A stretch of 64,000 nucleotides of DNA from Kaistia adipata DSM 17808 (GTDB taxonomy: Bacteria; Pseudomonadota; Alphaproteobacteria; Rhizobiales; Kaistiaceae). The notes beneath the pieces were generated by a model, which ran no database searches, was not told where the DNA came from, and was given only the letters and a program-made list of their open reading frames with translations. A program made the position numbers and the translations under genes. Shown here in pieces: positions 7,882 through 16,250 of this stretch. The stretch is taken from positions 372,001-436,000 of the forward strand of contig NZ_AUHO01000010.1 in the NCBI RefSeq assembly GCF_000423225.1, written 5' to 3'. Each line of letters begins with the position of its first letter. Within the stretch, counting starts at the first letter, position 1.

Positions 7882-9305
7882 GCGGGTTTTACTTCCTGAG
7901 ACCGGCGAAATGCGACGAGCTTGGCAAGGGCAGCGGAGGCGATGCGGGTGCGCAAGGAATCGGCTCGGCTCGTCAGGATGATCGGCACGCGGGCGCCGAG
8001 CACGAGCCCGGCTGCGTCCGCGCCGCCGAAATAGATCAGTTGCTTCGCCAGCATGTTTCCGGCCTCGAGATCCGGTACGAGCAGAATATCTGCCTGACCG
8101 GCGACCGGCGAGATTATACCCTTGGTGCGCGCTGCGTCGGAGTTGATGGCGTTGTCGAAGGCGAGCGGCCCATCGACGCGTGCGCCCGTGATCTGGCCGC
8201 GAGCCGCCATGACAGTCAGCGCGGCGGCGTCGAGCGTCGATGGCATGCGGGAGTTGACGGTCTCGACGGCAGTAAGGACGGCAACGAGCGGTTCGACGAC
8301 GCCGAGCGTGTGCAGAAGGTCGACTGCATTCTGGCAGATGTCGCGCTTGTGATCGAGAGTCGGCTGAATGTTGATCGCCGCATCGGTAACGACAAGCGGC
8401 TTCGAGTAGGCGGGCACGCTCATCGCATAGACATGGCTGACGCGACGATCTGTCCGCAGTCCGGAATTCTCGGCGATAACCGCTCCGAGCAGTTCGTCGG
8501 TATGCAGACTACCCTTCATGAGCGTGGCGACGCGACCGCCGGCGGCAAGCTCGACGGCGCGGGCAGCAGCCGCGTGGCTGTGCTCGACGGCTTCGATCGG
8601 GATACCATCAAGCGAGACGCCGGCCTCCTCAGCCGCAGCCCTGATTTTGGCCTCGGGCCCGACGAGAAGCGGCTCGAGCAAACCCTCGTTACGGAGCTCC
8701 ACCGCGGCAAGTATGGCATCAGGCGAGCAAGGATGGACGATCGCTGCCTTGAGCACTGGCAGGGCGCGAGCCTCGTTGACGAAATGCTCGTATCGGTGAC
8801 GCCGTACCAGTGCAACGTCGGGGAGCTTCGCGCGCGGCCATTCGACGGTGCGGTCCGGAGCTATCACGGTCGCCGAGCCGTTCAATACCTCCTCGCCGCG
8901 CTGGTTCGCGCAGCGCGTGTCGAGTACGACGATGCGCTGCTCCGGCCACTTCTCCCGGACGATGACGGTGACAGTGATCGTATCTCCGGGGGAGACCGGT
9001 TTGCGGAAGCGTAGATCCTGCTCGAGATAGATCGTGCCCGGGCCCGGCAGCTTCGTGCCGAGCACGGCCGAGACCAGCGCGCCGGTCCACATCCCATGAG
9101 CGACGATATGTCCGAAAATATCGGTCGACGCGAAGACGGGATCGAGATGAGCGGGATTTACATCGCCGGACACGGTGGCGAAAAGATCGATGTCGTCGCG
9201 GCCAACGACGCGCACGAGGGAAGCACTCTCGCCGATCGTGAGGTCGTCGAAGGTGCGATTCCTGAGTAGAGATTGATCCAAGTCTGCCTCAGTGTTGATG
9301 AACAC
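7878..9305 (-). CDS. Bifunctional MaoC-like hydratase / phosphate acetyl(butyryl)transferase
   Basis: The 475-residue fusion has an N-terminal MaoC hot-dog domain at about 15-150, with FATVSGDVNPAHLDPVFAST and FGHIVAHGMW carrying the Asp/His hydratase signature. The phosphotransacetylase/phosphotransbutyrylase domain follows from about 165 to the end. The second half should make acyl phosphate from acyl-CoA, feeding the adjacent acetate kinase. The first half would hydrate (R)-3-hydroxyacyl/enoyl-CoA, which can supply PHA monomers. This fusion is known from alphaproteobacterial pta-ack clusters. Start ATG is at 9305, 49 bp after phaB. Confidence 0.88.
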   Translation of the reverse strand: MFINTEADLDQSLLRNRTFDDLTIGESASLVRVVGRDDIDLFATVSGDVNPAHLDPVFASTDIFGHIVAHGMWTGALVSAVLGTKLPGPGTIYLEQDLRFRKPVSPGDTITVTVIVREKWPEQRIVVLDTRCANQRGEEVLNGSATVIAPDRTVEWPRAKLPDVALVRRHRYEHFVNEARALPVLKAAIVHPCSPDAILAAVELRNEGLLEPLLVGPEAKIRAAAEEAGVSLDGIPIEAVEHSHAAAARAVELAAGGRVATLMKGSLHTDELLGAVIAENSGLRTDRRVSHVYAMSVPAYSKPLVVTDAAINIQPTLDHKRDICQNAVDLLHTLGVVEPLVAVLTAVETVNSRMPSTLDAAALTVMAARGQITGARVDGPLAFDNAINSDAARTKGIISPVAGQADILLVPDLEAGNMLAKQLIYFGGADAAGLVLGARVPIILTSRADSLRTRIASAALAKLVAFRRSQEVKPA

Positions 9306-9354
9306 AGGTTCCCGATGCGCCAGCTCTGCGGTTAAAGCGTAGCTTCCCCGCGTA

Positions 9355-10101
9355 TCAGTACATGTGCTGACCGCCGTTCATGGCGACGTTGCTGCCGGTC
9401 ATGAAGGCAGCGGCATCACTCGTGATGAATGCTACCATCGCTGCGATCTCATCCGGCTGACCAAGGCGGCCGACTGGTATCGCATCGATGATCTTCTGGC
9501 GTACGTCCTCGCGCACCGCCATCACCATCTCGGTGGCCAGGTAGCCAGGCGAGACGGTGTTGACCGTCACGCCCTTGCGCGCCACCTCTTGCGCCAACGC
9601 CTTGGTGAATCCATGCACGCCGGCCTTGGCAGCCGAGTAATTGGTCTGGCCAAACTGGCCCTTGCTGCCATTGATCGAAGAAATGTTTACGATGCGTCCC
9701 CAACCTCGCTCCACCATCGGATCAATGAATGGCTTGGTGACATTGAACAGGGAGTCCAGGTTGGTGCGCAGCACGGCATCCCAGCCGGCCTTGTCGAGCT
9801 TGCGCAGCGTGGCATCGCGGGTGATGCCGGCGTTGTTCACCAGAATGTCGATCCGATCACCATCGGCGTGGATGCGCCGCGCCAGTTGCTGCGTCGATTC
9901 GTATTCGGACACATCCACCCCGTAGGCGGCGAATGTATAACCCTGTGTTGCTTGCGCTTGCTGCCACTGGTCAATCGTGGTGTTGCCCGGCGTATGTGTC
10001 ACGATTACGCGGTGGCCGACGTCGTGCAGAGCACGGGCGATCGCGGCGCCCAATCCCCGGTTGCCTCCGGTCACCAGGGCTGTTCGCTGAGAGGTACTCA
10101 T
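9355..10101 (-). CDS. phaB: Acetoacetyl-CoA reductase
   Basis: This 248-residue short-chain dehydrogenase reduces acetoacetyl-CoA to (R)-3-hydroxybutyryl-CoA with NADPH, the second step of PHB synthesis. It has TGGNRGLGAAIA (cofactor loop, 11-22), NNAG (89-92), catalytic Ser142, and Tyr155-x3-Lys159 in NYSAAKAG. The start at 10101 has a GAGGAGG ribosome-binding site. An upstream in-frame extension to 10323 reads through the phasin region and is spurious. It lies 10 bp after the phasin gene in the same direction, so the two are cotranscribed. Confidence 0.93.
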   Translation of the reverse strand: MSTSQRTALVTGGNRGLGAAIARALHDVGHRVIVTHTPGNTTIDQWQQAQATQGYTFAAYGVDVSEYESTQQLARRIHADGDRIDILVNNAGITRDATLRKLDKAGWDAVLRTNLDSLFNVTKPFIDPMVERGWGRIVNISSINGSKGQFGQTNYSAAKAGVHGFTKALAQEVARKGVTVNTVSPGYLATEMVMAVREDVRQKIIDAIPVGRLGQPDEIAAMVAFITSDAAAFMTGSNVAMNGGQHMY

Positions 10102-10111
10102 GGCGACCTCC

Positions 10112-10555
10112 TCACTTTTCGGCCTTGCTCTTGGGCGTGGCGGCTGGTGCAGACCAGGGCTGTGTCCATGGCTGAAAAAGCTGCGCAAAAGAAGCAGCGT
10201 CACCACTAGCACCAAGTGTCTCGGAGACAGACGCCTGCCAGGTCGCGAGCGCCTGGCGCAGGCCATCGACAAAGGCGGCCTGGCCCCTGGTGGCGGTTTG
10301 AGCGATTGCTTGGGCATCGCCAACGCGGCCCTGATACAGGCACCGGAACGCCTCGGATGGCAAGGTCGCGAGCGCCTGCCAGTCTGCCGCCTGCTGAAGC
10401 CTCTGGATGCGCGCAGTGGTTTCCTCTACGCCGCCAGCGCTGAGCTGTTGCATGGCTTCTAGCCAGCGATGTCCGCTTTCTTGCAGCAAACGAGTGATCT
10501 GTAGCTGTAGCTCGGCGTTGGCTTTGTAGAGTTGGATGGGCAGTTCGCTGTTCAT
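10112..10555 (-). CDS. phaP: Phasin (PHB granule-associated protein)
   Basis: This 147-residue amphipathic, helix-rich protein is dominated by Gln, Ala and Leu heptad-like stretches (ITRLLQESGHRWLEAMQQL). It ends in the Pro/Lys/Ala-rich tail PAATPKSKAEK typical of phasins, which coat polyhydroxybutyrate granules and control their size. Its position between phaC and phaB supports the call. A hairpin at 10631-10656 separates it from phaC, so it probably has its own promoter in the 110-bp spacer. Confidence 0.82.
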   Translation of the reverse strand: MNSELPIQLYKANAELQLQITRLLQESGHRWLEAMQQLSAGGVEETTARIQRLQQAADWQALATLPSEAFRCLYQGRVGDAQAIAQTATRGQAAFVDGLRQALATWQASVSETLGASGDAASFAQLFQPWTQPWSAPAATPKSKAEK

Positions 10556-10630
10556 TGCAGTGCTCCACGGTCACGTTGTGCCCCATTGGGGGCGGCTATG
10601 GACCATTCCTTGCGAGGTGACCCGATTGAA

Positions 10631-10656
10631 CCGCGGCGGCTCTGTCTCCGCCGCGG
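10631..10656 (-). terminator. Hairpin after phaC
   Basis: Perfect 9-bp arms CCGCGGCGG (10631-10639) and CCGCCGCGG (10648-10656) enclose an 8-nt loop 10 bp past the phaC stop. There is no long T-run, so it is either a weak intrinsic terminator or an mRNA 3'-end stabiliser between phaC and phaP. Confidence 0.55.
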
Positions 10657-10665
10657 ATGGCCATG

Positions 10666-12429
10666 TCACGTCATTGCCACGTATGTCCCGGGCGCGTCGC
10701 CAAGTGGTGTGTACGTGCTGCCGCCCATGGCAGGTGGCGCTACGCGCCCGGCCGAGCGCTGCGCCAACCACTGCTGCCAGGCCGGCCACCAGGAACCCTC
10801 GTGCAAAGGCGTCTCGGCGCGCCACATCTGCGGATCGACGTAGCGCTTGCCGGCGGCACGGGTGGCAATCTGGAAGCTGCGCCGGGGATGCCCCGGCTCG
10901 CTGACCACGCCGGCGTTGTGCCCACCGCTGGTGAGCACGAAGGTCAACTCCGCATCACTGAGCAGGTGCATCTTGTACACAGAGGGCCAAGGCGCGACGT
11001 GATCGCGCACCGTGCCGACGATGAACATGGACACGTCGATGTCGGCGAGCGCCACCGGCCTCCCGTCGACCTGATAGCGTCCCTCTGCCAGATCGTTGCT
11101 CAGATACAGTTGCCGCAGGTACTCGCTGTGCATGCGATACGGCATGCGGGTCACGTCGGCATTCCAGGCCATCAGATCGTTGAAGACTTGCCGCTCACCC
11201 AACAGGTATTCGCGAACCTGTCGTGACCAGATCAGGTCACGCGAATTGAGCATCTGGAACGCGCCAGCCATCTGCCTGCCGTCAAGATAGCCCTTGTCCC
11301 ACATGCCGGCCTCGAGCCACGCCAGTTGGCTCTCGTCGATGAAAAGCGCGATCTCGCCAGATTCACGAAAGTCGGTCTCAGACGCTAGCAGCGTCAAACT
11401 TTGCAGATGTTCGTCACCATCGCGCGCCATCGCAGCAGCAGCGATCGCCAACAAGGTACCGCCCAGGCAATAGCCGACGGCTTGCACCTTGCGCTCAGGC
11501 ACGATGGCCGTGACCGCGTCCAACGCGTCCATGACCCCCAAACGCCGGTAGTCGTCCAGGCTGAGGTCGCGATCGGCTGCGGTCGGGTTCTTCCATGAAA
11601 TAATGAAAACCGTATGCCCCTGGTCGACCAGATACTTCACCATCGAGTTGTGCGGCGACAGGTCGAGGATGTAGTACTTCATGATCCAGGATGGCACGAT
11701 CAGGACCGGCTCGGCATACACATCAGGTGTCGTGGGTGTGTATTGGATCAGTTCGATCAGGTGGTTGCGGTACACGACCTTTCCTGGTGTGACCGCCACG
11801 TCCTTGCCAACCTCGAACCCTTCGACCCCTGCTGGCGCATCGTTCAGCGCGAGACGCCGCGCATCATCGAGGAAGTTCATCGCACCGCGCCACAGGTTGG
11901 CGCCACCGCTATCCGCGATGGCGCGCAGCACCTCGGGGTTGGTCCAAATGAAATTCGCAGGCGACCACATGTCCAGCCACTGCCGCCCGGCGAAAGTGAC
12001 CAATCTCTCGTGATGGCGGGACACGCCGCGCACGCCGGTGGTGGCATTGTGCCACCACTGCTGCTGCAGCAAGAAGCCCTGGTGAATCACGTTGAAGGGC
12101 CATTGCTGCCAAGCAGAATCGGCGAAGCGCCGATCCTGCTCCAGCGGCTCAATGCAAGTCGGGCAGTCGTGCGCACTTGCCGCGCGCACTGCATAACGCG
12201 CGAGTCGCTGCTGCTTGTGCAGCCCCTTTTCCAGCAGGTTGCGCTGCTTGCCCGGTGAAAGACTCAGGTGCAGCGCCCAGTCATACCACGCCAACAAGCC
12301 CGCCGCCGGCGACAACCCGCCAGTGCCACGTGCCCGCAAGGCGTTAGCAACCGCATCCAAGGCATCGGGGGGCGCGCTTTCAAGCGATGCCGACGCGGGC
12401 TTGTCAATCATGGCAGCAGTGGTCATCAC
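10666..12429 (-). CDS. phaC: Class I poly(3-hydroxybutyrate) synthase
   Basis: This 587-residue PHA synthase polymerises (R)-3-hydroxybutyryl-CoA on the granule surface. The lipase-like box is GYCLGG with nucleophile Cys321. The other catalytic residues are Asp476 (GTVRDHVAPW) and His504 (SGGHNAG). An N-terminal domain precedes the alpha/beta-hydrolase core, as in class I enzymes. Starts at M1, M2 and M7 are all possible. A TetR-type operator (12445-12458) lies 16 bp upstream of the start, and the likely regulator gene is divergent. PhaA (thiolase) is not in the window. Confidence 0.92.
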   Translation of the reverse strand: MMTTAAMIDKPASASLESAPPDALDAVANALRARGTGGLSPAAGLLAWYDWALHLSLSPGKQRNLLEKGLHKQQRLARYAVRAASAHDCPTCIEPLEQDRRFADSAWQQWPFNVIHQGFLLQQQWWHNATTGVRGVSRHHERLVTFAGRQWLDMWSPANFIWTNPEVLRAIADSGGANLWRGAMNFLDDARRLALNDAPAGVEGFEVGKDVAVTPGKVVYRNHLIELIQYTPTTPDVYAEPVLIVPSWIMKYYILDLSPHNSMVKYLVDQGHTVFIISWKNPTAADRDLSLDDYRRLGVMDALDAVTAIVPERKVQAVGYCLGGTLLAIAAAAMARDGDEHLQSLTLLASETDFRESGEIALFIDESQLAWLEAGMWDKGYLDGRQMAGAFQMLNSRDLIWSRQVREYLLGERQVFNDLMAWNADVTRMPYRMHSEYLRQLYLSNDLAEGRYQVDGRPVALADIDVSMFIVGTVRDHVAPWPSVYKMHLLSDAELTFVLTSGGHNAGVVSEPGHPRRSFQIATRAAGKRYVDPQMWRAETPLHEGSWWPAWQQWLAQRSAGRVAPPAMGGSTYTPLGDAPGTYVAMT

Positions 12430-12444
12430 CAGCCCCGTTTAGTA

Positions 12445-12458
12445 AGTGACATATTACT
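12445..12458. promoter_or_regulatory. TetR-type operator upstream of phaC
   Basis: AGTGA-CATA-TTACT, followed by ATCTAAT, matches the AGTAA-N4-TTACT pattern found before three TetR-family genes in this window, with one mismatch. Its place next to the phaC start implies repression of phaC by the divergent TetR protein. The surrounding 12430-12737 spacer holds the two promoters and no other gene. Confidence 0.6.
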
Positions 12459-12702
12459 ATCTAATCGTCTTTGCGCGAATGTGCAACCCACGTCGCCGAC
12501 GACAGTTCTTCTGGGGCATCGGCACGCGCGGGTTTCTGGCTGACGCCGCCGAGTCGCGCTCAGCGACTTTCCACGCAAGTGACGTCGCAACGCATCGAAC
12601 CAAGCCGAACCAGACCACCGTTACCTATGATCACAGCCTCGCTCGTTCTGTCCCGAATCGTCAGATTGACCTTCTTCCGGGAAGACATTTGACGATTATT
12701 GA

Positions 12703-12716
12703 AGTAATACATCACT
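12703..12716. promoter_or_regulatory. TetR-type operator upstream of the tetR gene at 12738
   Basis: AGTAA-TACA-TCACT has one mismatch to the shared motif and lies 21 bp before the regulator's start codon, the position expected for autoregulation. The motif was recognised by comparison with the sites at 12445, 13524 and 21984. Confidence 0.55.
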
Positions 12717-12737
12717 CACTATGTGGAGATCTGAACA

Positions 12738-13346
12738 GTGAACGAACGCCCTCAATACCTGCGCGCCGAAGAACGGCGAGCCGCCACCGTACAGGCCGTT
12801 GTGGATCTGGCGGCCGAGCAAAACCCGGCCGAGATTACGACCACCGCAATTGCGGATCGAATGGGCTTGACGCAGGGCGCGCTGTTTCGCCACTTCCCCA
12901 CCAAGGACGCGATCCTGGAAGCAACCATGTCCTGGGTCAGTGAACGCCTGCTGGCCCGCGTGGACAAGGCGGCCGAAGGCGCGGCGACCCCAGCGGCGGC
13001 CCTCGAAGCCATGTTCATGACGCACATCGATTTCGTGGCAAGGCACCCGGGTGTGCCAAGAATGCTGTTCGGGGAGTTGCAACGACCGGGCGAGACCCTT
13101 CCGAAGCGAATGGTCCAGACCTTGATCCGTCAGTACGAACAGCGGCTGCGTCGCCTGATGGAAGCAGGCAAGGCGCAAGGCGAACTGAATGCGGAACTGA
13201 ATGTGGATGCCGCGGCCGTGTTGTTCATCGGCACCATTCAGGGATTGGTCATGCAGTCATTGTTGGCCGGCAAGGTTAGTCGGATTCGCCGTGACGCCCC
13301 AGCCGTGTATGCCATCTATCGCCGTGGCATTGAAGCTGCGCAATGA
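12738..13346 (+). CDS. TetR/AcrR family regulator of the PHB genes (paralogue 1)
   Basis: This 202-residue repressor has a helix-turn-helix at about 33-60 (TTTAIADRMGLTQGALFRHF, then PTKDAILE) and a TetR C-terminal ligand domain. It is closely similar along its whole length to the regulator at 21355-21972, sharing for example PGVPRMLFGELQRPGETLPK. It is divergent from phaC, with an AGTAA-N4-TTACT-like site before each gene. It likely represses itself and phaC. The effector is unknown. The start at 12738 appears to be a non-ATG codon (GTG) after CTGAACA. Confidence 0.85.
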   Translation: MNERPQYLRAEERRAATVQAVVDLAAEQNPAEITTTAIADRMGLTQGALFRHFPTKDAILEATMSWVSERLLARVDKAAEGAATPAAALEAMFMTHIDFVARHPGVPRMLFGELQRPGETLPKRMVQTLIRQYEQRLRRLMEAGKAQGELNAELNVDAAAVLFIGTIQGLVMQSLLAGKVSRIRRDAPAVYAIYRRGIEAAQ

Positions 13347-13478
13347 AAGCTCTCTGCTTCCGGGGTTAAGGCGCACCAGCGTCAACCTTTACTCGGCAAC
13401 GCCCTTTGCGTCCGGTCTCGGGCTGCCGCTGATCCTCTCTTTGCTACTGCCATAGAAGGCTAGGGCAGGAGAGCTTTC
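13345..13478. repeat. Inverted 10-bp repeat after the tetR gene
   Basis: GAAAGCTCTC at 13345-13354 and GAGAGCTTTC at 13469-13478 are perfect inverted copies bounding a 134-bp non-coding stretch just past the tetR stop. CTGCTTCCGG and CTGCTCCGG also recur beside each arm. It could be a transcript hairpin or the scar of a small mobile element; nothing else in the stretch is recognisable. Confidence 0.4.
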
Positions 13479-13510
13479 CTGCTCCGGACTGGGCACACTT
13501 GACAAATCGC

Positions 13511-13550
13511 GCCGTCATTAGATAGTAATAAGTTACTTTCTAATGACGGC
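13511..13550. promoter_or_regulatory. 40-bp near-perfect palindrome containing a TetR-type operator
   Basis: The outer arms GCCGTCATTAGA (13511-13522) and TCTAATGACGGC (13539-13550) are perfect complements. Inside them lies AGTAA-TAAG-TTACT (13524-13537), the same operator core as near phaC and the other tetR genes. The palindrome overlaps the ATG at 13543 of the decayed TetR copy, so repressor binding would block both transcription and access to the start codon. Confidence 0.65.
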
Positions 13551-13782
13551 ATATATGGTCCGTCGGCAAGCTCGTCTTCGCCCGGGTGACCGACGTGAAG
13601 CGACGGTCCAAACCGTCGTTGACCTTGCCCGCAAACAAGATTCTACGGATCTCACGACCGAAGCTGTCGCCAAACGGTTGGGAGTTATCCAAGGACGCTT
13701 TGATCGACCGCCCAAGGAATCGTGGGTTGGCGTGAGTGTAGAGCGCCATGCTGACGATGGGCCTCTGCAACCTCTGGAGTAG
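13543..13782 (+). pseudogene. Decayed third TetR copy (N-terminal remnant)
   Basis: The 79-residue frame aligns with the two complete TetR paralogues only over the first 60 or so residues (REATVQTVVDLARKQDSTDL, then TTEAVAKRLGVIQG). The recognition helix is damaged: ALFRHFPTK in the relatives becomes RFDRPPKES here. The whole ligand-binding domain is absent. It keeps an intact operator overlapping its start, so the short protein might still be made, but DNA binding is doubtful. It lies 6 bp upstream of the small secreted protein gene. Confidence 0.65.
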
Positions 13783-13788
13783 ATATAA

Positions 13789-14178
13789 ATGAAGGACGCC
13801 CTGATTAATTATCGCCGAAGCGGTCAAGTAAATCGCTTCGTGCTACTAATTTCAGTGTTCACAACATTTGTGATGGGGATTTCGGTTGCCCCTGTAATGG
13901 CAGAGCAGATGTCGCCTGCCTACAATATTACGGACGGGCGTCCGTGGAAGATGACGATGGACGATGGCCGCGTTACCACCCTTGTCCTTTTTGAAAACGG
14001 CAAAGGCAAGATGACCGGCGGGCCTGTGGAATTGTCTCCGAAATGGAGAGCGACGCCAGATGGCCTATGCCTCAAACCCGGCACCCTGCTTCCCGAGCGG
14101 TGCGTGCAATTGGTGCGATCCAACAATGGATATATCGGCATGAGGGCTGGCGAGCAGCTCTTCAAGTTGGAACGATAG
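13789..14178 (+). CDS. Small secreted protein of unknown function
   Basis: The 129-residue protein has a hydrophobic segment at about 17-36 ending in VMAEQ, consistent with a cleaved signal peptide after Ala38, and a short charged lead. The mature part (TDGRPWKMTMDDGRVTTLVL, then ENGKGKMTGG) looks beta-rich and has two Cys in the C-terminal half (LCLKPG and ERCVQL) that could form a disulfide. I do not recognise the family. Base composition is lower in GC than in the flanking genes, as for the next gene, suggesting a separately acquired pair. Confidence 0.6.
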   Translation: MKDALINYRRSGQVNRFVLLISVFTTFVMGISVAPVMAEQMSPAYNITDGRPWKMTMDDGRVTTLVLFENGKGKMTGGPVELSPKWRATPDGLCLKPGTLLPERCVQLVRSNNGYIGMRAGEQLFKLER

Positions 14179-14212
14179 GCTACGCTTCACAAGAGCGAAT
14201 GGGGCGAGGTCG

Positions 14213-14701
14213 ATGTCTAAACATAGAATAAATGTGGCTATAAAAGCCTCCGGTGTAGCGGCAATTCTATTTGGAATAGCCACGGTCGTTTCGGGTGGAA
14301 ACGCTATTCTCGGTCTTCATGGGATAATCGAATCTAGCGAGAAAATTGTACCATTCGTCTTATATTTTAATTTTCTTGCTGGATTTACATACATCATCAT
14401 CGGGATTGGTTTGATGTTGCGAAGCAGATGGGCGCCTGCATCCGCGGTCTCTGTAGCTGTTGCTACTGTCATAGTCTTTGCTGGCTTTGGTGTGTGGATC
14501 TTCCAGGGTGGCGCTTACGAAATGCGAACTCTCGTTGCCATGAGCCTGCGGACCACATTTTGGTGTATCGTGAGCATTGTCGCATTGGTCGCGCGCAGTG
14601 CTTATTCAACTTCGCCAATTACGGAAACTGGTTCGAGATCAAATAATCCCGATTGTCCTGGGAAGGAGATGCCGCGTCACGGCAACGACAATATACTGTA
14701 G
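14213..14701 (+). CDS. Four-helix membrane protein of unknown function
   Basis: The 162-residue protein has four predicted transmembrane stretches, at about 10-33 (VAAILFGIATVVSG), 45-67 (IVPFVLYFNFLAGFTYIIIG), 75-98 and 105-127, then a polar tail. It resembles small integral-membrane proteins without an assigned role. It lies 34 bp after the secreted-protein gene in the same direction and shares its lower GC content. Its 3' end faces the efflux operon, with 49 bp between. Confidence 0.6.
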   Translation: MSKHRINVAIKASGVAAILFGIATVVSGGNAILGLHGIIESSEKIVPFVLYFNFLAGFTYIIIGIGLMLRSRWAPASAVSVAVATVIVFAGFGVWIFQGGAYEMRTLVAMSLRTTFWCIVSIVALVARSAYSTSPITETGSRSNNPDCPGKEMPRHGNDNIL

Positions 14702-14750
14702 AATGGTAGCCGACAATACATCGCTGCCCAAAAGTCGACCACCGAACCTG

Positions 14751-16250
14751 TTACGAAATGGGGGTGGATGAGGTTACTTCGGCCGCACTCCAGCCGCCTC
14801 CGATCGCTTTGTACAATGCTACCAACTGAACGGCAGCTGTCGTCTGCGCACGCACATTTGCAATTTCGGCCTCGTGCAGGAGACGCTGGGCCGCAAGCCA
14901 TTCAACTCGCGCGATGTCGCCGGCAGTAAAGCGCGTTTCAGCATGACGAAAGCTGCGGCGTGACGCCTCCAGCGCCGCTTGACGAAGTGCAAGCGCATCC
15001 AGTCCCGCTTCATAGTCGCCCAAAGTGCGCTCCGCATCGCCCAGCGCTGTCAGTACGGCCTGCTCATAGCCCAGCGCGGCCTGCCGCTGAGCAGCCTCCC
15101 GGGCACGGATCTCTGCGCGCACACGGCCTCCATCGAACAATCGCCACGAAATGAGTGGGAGGATGGAGAAGCGGCTGCTGGATGAGTCGAACCAGTCGCC
15201 GGGACTGAGCGCCTGGAATCCGCCCCCAGCGCCAATGGACAGCTTGGGGAACAGCTCCGCGGTAGTCACGCCGATATCGGCGGTGCTGGCGGCCAGCCGC
15301 CGTTCGGCTGCCAGAATATCGGGGCGGCGACGCAATATGTCGGCACGTTCGCCCACGGGCAGCGCCGGCAGTGTAAGGGTCGACGCGGCGGTATCGAGCA
15401 GCTTTAGTTCCCGTTCCGGCGGTGAGCCGAGCAGGGCGCCAAGACCGAGCACCGCCCCGCGCTGTCGAGCCTCGATGCCTGGTAGCATGGCACTGGCCGC
15501 GGCCCATCGCTCATAGGCTGCATCCACGTCGGCACCGGAAACGTCGCCGAGAGCGGCACGGCTGCGCATGAGGTCCAGGGTCTGTTGCAGGGTTGCGACC
15601 GTCGCCTGCTGCGTACGCAATTCCTCTCTGGCGCCGGTCGCCTCGAACCACGTGCGGGCGACTTCGGCCGCGATCCGCATGCGAACGCCCAGCGCTTCGG
15701 CTTCCGTTGCCTGCAAGCGGGCGCTTGCGCCTTCCAACGCCCGCCGATTGGCGCCGAACAGGTCGAGTTCCCAGGCCGCGTCAAAACCGGCATCGTAGAT
15801 TGTCTGCGACGCTTCGAGGCCGGGAATGACGCCAATGGGCAGCGGGCCATTTTCACTTTGCCGACGCCGGTTCACGCTAGCGCCCGCGGAAACAGCGGGC
15901 AGTTGCTGACCAGCGGCCCGATCCCGCAGCGTGCGCGCTTCGTCGATACGCGCCGCCGCCTGGCGGATATCCAGGTTTTCAGCGAGGGCGGTGTCGACCA
16001 ATCGCTCCAATTCAGGATCGCCAAGTGTTGTCCACCAGCGCGTAAGGTCCGTTGGCGCAGGCGCCTTCGGAACGGGCCGGATCCAGCCGATGCCCGTATC
16101 AATGGAAGGTGGCACGCGATAGTCGGGACCGACGACGCAGACGGTCAACGAGGTGCAGCCGAAGATCAATACTGTGAAATTCGGCCATCGAGAGGAAGGT
16201 CCGCCCGGATCCGCCAAAGATTCTGACTGGCGATAGTGGATCAAACTCAT
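14751..16250 (-). CDS. Outer-membrane efflux lipoprotein (NodT/OMF family)
   Basis: This roughly 500-residue TolC-like outer-membrane factor has a Cys-containing signal region (SLTVCVVGPDY), consistent with the NodT lipoprotein box followed by GPDY. It also shows the family's two repeated efflux domains, with LVDTALAENLDIRQAAARID at the start of the first. The ATG at 16250 overlaps the preceding permease stop by 4 bp and is preferred to an in-frame upstream extension to 16415. It forms the exit duct of the efflux system encoded upstream. Confidence 0.85.
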   Translation of the reverse strand: MSLIHYRQSESLADPGGPSSRWPNFTVLIFGCTSLTVCVVGPDYRVPPSIDTGIGWIRPVPKAPAPTDLTRWWTTLGDPELERLVDTALAENLDIRQAAARIDEARTLRDRAAGQQLPAVSAGASVNRRRQSENGPLPIGVIPGLEASQTIYDAGFDAAWELDLFGANRRALEGASARLQATEAEALGVRMRIAAEVARTWFEATGAREELRTQQATVATLQQTLDLMRSRAALGDVSGADVDAAYERWAAASAMLPGIEARQRGAVLGLGALLGSPPERELKLLDTAASTLTLPALPVGERADILRRRPDILAAERRLAASTADIGVTTAELFPKLSIGAGGGFQALSPGDWFDSSSSRFSILPLISWRLFDGGRVRAEIRAREAAQRQAALGYEQAVLTALGDAERTLGDYEAGLDALALRQAALEASRRSFRHAETRFTAGDIARVEWLAAQRLLHEAEIANVRAQTTAAVQLVALYKAIGGGWSAAEVTSSTPIS

